From Hirudinaria manillensis (lineage: Eukaryota > Annelida > Clitellata > Hirudinida > Hirudinidae): a stretch of 64,000 nucleotides of DNA. The stretch is from contig CM067527.1 of assembly GCA_034509925.1 (NCBI GenBank), positions 9,231,001-9,295,000 on the forward strand, in the 5' to 3' direction. Below the pieces are notes generated by a model, which did no database searches, was not told the DNA's origin, and worked only from the letters and a program-made list of their open reading frames with translations. Below are positions 56,600-64,000 of this stretch, in pieces. The translations under genes were made by a program, and so were the position numbers. Every line of letters begins with the position of its first letter. Position 1 is the first letter of the stretch.

Positions 56600-59500
56600 G
56601 GATGGGTTTCACGGATGGGTGGATGAATGATGGCTGGACAGACGGACGGACGGACGGACGGATGGATGAGTAGGGAAATGAATGGTTTGCCGAAGAGATG
56701 GACGGATGGATAAGTAGAGGAGGCTGATTGATGGACGGTGTATTGGATTAGGTCACTATTCTTTAATTGATGACTTTCCCGTCCAAGACGTACGATGGCC
56801 ATGAATTACAGGCAGTCACGTTGAAAATCTCAACTTGCCGACCGGTTAAGGTTTTGCATGTTTGGAAGAATTAATGTCTGGCATTACTCAAATGAACGCA
56901 GGATGGTTATGGCATGCAAGGCACATGAAACTGTGATGGAAAAGCTGTGGATGATGAATTCCAGCGGGAATGTCCAGGCATCGAGAAGATGTATATTCAT
57001 GATATTGTCAATTAATAACACGTATTAGTTATGCTATGCTTATGCAATGCATTCTGATCACAATCGATTTACTAATAACGTAATTATTTGTTTGTTTTGT
57101 GGGCGGAGTGAATTATAATAATAAAAAAAACTTATTACAAATTAAATTTATTCCATTTTTTATTTAATTCGTTTTAAATTGCACGAAATTTATTTATTTT
57201 ACCTTTCATGTTACCTTGTAATAATCATTTCGCTATTATAGCATTCATTATGCTTAATTGAACATTCATGCGGTCGTTTAAATATTCATGAGGCTGTTTG
57301 ATTATTCATGAAGTGTGTTTAAAAATGTACGCAGTTCGTTCAATATTTATGAGTTTATTTCTAACCAATCACGTGATTACCAAACTCCATCAGCAGATTA
57401 ACAAACATGATTTAAATCAACAAATGCCTAATAAAAATACAACTATTAATGATAACAATCCTAATAATAATAATAATAATAATAATAATTATTATTATTA
57501 TTAATATCAAAATGAAGAAGAGGAAGGATAATAATAATAATAATAATAATAACAAAAATAATTTATATAAAGACACAATGTAGAACGTTTCGACACATTT
57601 TCGAGCAATATTAGCCAGACAATTGGTTCAATTTAAGAAGAAATAATCGTTCAAATTGAAAATTTAAAAAATAAAAAAAAATTATTTCTTTTTAACTTGT
57701 AAAAAGGAACACATTTTAAAGCCTCAAGTGGTTCTCAAGTCTTTTTGTTCCAATCTTGCAACAAATGAATCTCCAGGATTGATTGATTCCACGTTCAGCA
57801 TTTTCTTTTTCCATGACATTTTTAATCGTTTTACATATTTTCCAATTTATTCATTTATTCCTAAAAGTTTGCAATTATTTCTAATTTATTTTTGAGCGAT
57901 ACTTTTTTCTCAACCGAATTTGAACGAAATAGCTTTTTAAAATTGTTGTTAGTGTTGTTACGTCTTCAAACAACCACTTCAACAATACTTTCAGTACTGG
58001 CATCGTCATAGTCATCATCATCATCATCATCGTAACTATCGCCATCATTATCATCATAGCCATCATAGTCATCATCATCATCTTCATCATCATCTTCATC
58101 ATCATCATCATCACCACCGACAACGATAAATTGGAAGTAGAAGGGTTTGCACTGGGGAAGGAGCGGTTGTCAAAGTCGTCATCGTCGTCGTCGTTGTCGT
58201 TGTTGTTGTTGCAACTGAAACAATCTTCTTCTAACTCAGATCTTGCATTAAACAGCAATTGCTTGGAAAAGAATTATTTGATTAATTAAACAACAATGTT
58301 TTTGAAAGATTCAAAAGAGTAAAAAATTTTCTTTATTTCATATTTAACTTGTATTTTGTATAATTTTTTGTAGATTGTTTTTTGTTATTTCTGACATAAT
58401 TTGTTAAAAATGTACAAAATTTAAAAGTCTCAAATGATTGCTACGTGTTTATCTGTAAATGACGAAATATTTTTCAATTAGGAAGCAGAACTTGAAGTGG
58501 ACATATGGAATTATTTAAATTAGAAACATGATTTCCATGATGACCCATCACGTCGCTAGATGGCCATGCCAACCAAGGTGCCGGACAGGTCGGGCGGATG
58601 GATGGATGAATGGATAGGTAGATAGACGGATGGATGGATGGATATATGGATGGATGGATGGATGGATGTTTCTATAGTTATACAGATAAATATACAGATT
58701 GATGGTTAAACCAGTTCCCTCAGATGCTGGAAACTGAATGACGGAACTTTTTTCAAGATGTTGTTATTCACATTCAAATATTATTCGTATTGTCCCACTG
58801 TCGTAGTTGCGGTGGCCAAAGCCGCTCGATTATCATCGTTGTCGTCGTCGTCACCATCTTCATCATCATCGACATCGTCATCATCATCATCATCATCAAC
58901 ATTTACGTATCGTGTTCAAGTCCCGTTGACATTCATTCCATGCTGCAGGTTGACTTAATTTGGAGTTTTTAACAAGTTGCACCGAAAGCAACTAATCAGA
59001 GAATGAGGAGGAGGAGGAGGAGGAGGACGATGACGATGACGATGACGATGATGATGATGATGATGATAAATGAGTCGATGATGATCGCGATCGTGATGTA
59101 TCGGATGATAATGTTGATGATAAGAATGAGACGATGAAGAAAGATGATACAGGCACTGATAATACGACATTTACGGAGGAACATTTGAGCGAACTTGAAC
59201 GAAAGAGGATTGGCAGATGGATGGACGAAGGGCTGGATGAATCACTTACCGCCGGAAGGATGGACAAATAATAGACTGAAAGACGAATGAATGAATTTAT
59301 GGATGGATGGATAGATGGACAGATGGATGGATGGATAGGTGGACGGATGGATGGATGGATTGATGGATGGATAGATGGATACATGGAACAAAGGATGTTC
59401 GTCTGGGAGCCAATATAAATAAGAGCAGTCTAAAGGCGCTAAACAAGGAGGCAGGCATATCGCTGTATTTCATGTCAGGTGTACTGCAGGTGTAAGGCAC

Positions 59501-60900
59501 ACATACAGGTGTTTTCTTATGTAAAGCAAGGTAGAATTTGTATATAACCTAAGCTCTGATAACAGGACCGTGGATGACTTATTGGCAATCATGTTATTAA
59601 TCAATTATTAATTATTACAATTAATTATTATAATGCTTTACAAATTATTGCTGTAAATGTTTTTCCCCCCATAAATTCCTTTTCATAAGAATGCATGTGC
59701 ATTATGCATGCATGGTGAATTGATGAATGGAACGGACAGTGAAGGTCTGGTGGGTGAATTTCAAACATCGCAGGATGCATCGATTCACCTCGTGCATGCG
59801 CTTATCAACAAAACCCTGTTAACGATTGATTGCTGGAACGTGTTCGGACTGCTTCTTCATCCGTCCATCCATCCGTCCGTCCGTCCGTCCTTCCATTCTT
59901 TCTTTCTTTCATCCTTCCTTCTCTTCATCCCCCACTTTTTTTTTAACCGGGCAGCCATTTCTAAGTCAGAACCAATACGCGCGGAGTAATAAATTGCTTC
60001 GAAAAAATTTAGACGCTTAGATTTTTTGAAAAAAAAAACAAAACTATTTGAAGAGAGTTTTTCATAATTAAAACTTTTTTTTAATTATTTTTAAATGAAA
60101 ATATGACAAATAAAAACAGCTTTTAATTCATACGTGAGTCTGTAATTTGCATATGCGCATACATTTTAAACACACGATTTGCATACACAAAGTTTTTGCT
60201 CGCAACATATTCCCAGAAGGGTTAAATGACTTCCAATCATCCAGTTTCCAGTATCCATTTCTTCCACTCATCCCATCGTCGTCGTCGTCATCATCGTCAT
60301 CATCCACGTCAACGTCATTGACATCACCATCATCACTGACCAGGCATTCCACATTTCGGTCATTTCGGTCTTCCTCACTGCCGGAACGATGTCGAACGTG
60401 AGGCGCTATATAAATGACTAAGTGATAAGGTCTTGAAAGGGAGTTGGTGATTCACAAATCTCATGTTATCCGTACAAAAGCATTCACGTCCATTTACATA
60501 ATCACGCGCACATCCAGTTATACATCCAAGCACACATCCAATCACAGATCAACATAACCTTTCCTTTACCCTTTCCTTTACCCTCTCCTTTACCCTATCT
60601 CTCTCTCAGGAGAAATTTCCTTTCAATGGAAGAGATTAAGCGACCACTCATGGTGGTCATCTCCTTCCTGTCTTTCCCGCCAAAACTGCCCTCACCATGA
60701 AATCGTCTGCCGTCTTTTCGCCGAATAAATTGTTACAAAGAAATTCCAGAGATGATGATGACGGACGGACGGACGGATGAATGGATGAGTTAGGGTTAAG
60801 GTTAGGGTGAAGGTGACGATGACGAAGACGATGTAATAAACGAGAAATTACAATAAATGTTGAGAGTATTAAAAAAACAAATCAATACTAGTCGATTTGT
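56600..60900. repeat. Gene-free region with GGAT, GGAC and ATC arrays
   Basis: (GGAC/GGAT)n at 56636-56668, ATC at 58010-58120, GGAT at 58594-58670 and 59298-59384, GAT at 59028-59068, CCGT/CTTT near 59858-59925. A short TTAGGG-like pair is at 60788-60806. No supported gene. Confidence 0.75.
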
Positions 60901-60956
60901 AATTCATTTAAAAGAATTTCTTCCATACTTATGGCGATATTATTATTAAAACACCT

Positions 60957-64000
<3,044 letters not shown>

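Overview
This window is AT-rich animal (metazoan) nuclear DNA: split genes with GT-AG introns, several families of animal non-LTR retrotransposons (CR1-like, L2-like, I/Jockey-like), a Ty3/Gypsy LTR element, hAT and Tigger/pogo-type DNA transposons, an interstitial TTAGGG-type telomeric block, and very long tri- and tetranucleotide microsatellites. I cannot name the phylum from sequence alone. An invertebrate seems likely, but this is inference. Nothing looks prokaryotic; there are no operons, CRISPR arrays or convincing RNA genes.

Layout. 1-5.5 kb: AT-rich DNA with one or two minus-strand exons of a C2-domain-like protein. 5.5-9.3 kb: a minus-strand CR1-like retrotransposon with a long intact ORF2 and an ORF1 interrupted by one stop, followed by an interstitial telomeric repeat at 9.38-9.55 kb. 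9.7-20.6 kb: essentially gene-free, filled with microsatellites, including a 536-bp (TCAC)n array. 20.7-21.6 kb: a compact two-exon gene for a cytosolic protein resembling the aerolysin/ETX-MTX2 beta-pore-forming fold. 22.6-25.1 kb: a 5'-truncated, dead L2-like element. 25.8-26.2 kb: a decayed fragment of a transposon-associated protein. 27.4-35.6 kb: a gene for a single-pass membrane protein with a signal peptide, four immunoglobulin-like domains (one exon each, every intron phase 1) and a transmembrane segment. A young 5.5-kb Gypsy element with identical-looking 224-bp LTRs sits in its second intron. 36.1-41.1 kb: on the same strand, a multi-exon spermidine-synthase-like gene whose substrate-binding motifs are all degraded, so it is probably a pseudoenzyme. 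Its introns hold a retroelement fragment and a Tigger relic. 41.4-49.3 kb: a graveyard of an I/Jockey-like element invaded by a GC-ended hAT family, with 8-bp target duplications still visible. 49.3-64 kb: gene-free microsatellite-rich DNA.

The most interesting locus is 27.4-41.1 kb. Four tandem Ig domains plus a membrane anchor stand directly upstream of a spermidine-synthase-like pseudoenzyme. The splice phases allow either two adjacent genes or one fused receptor of about 795 residues with a spermidine-synthase-like cytoplasmic domain. Transcript data would decide. All exon boundaries are read by eye from splice signals and frame continuity.
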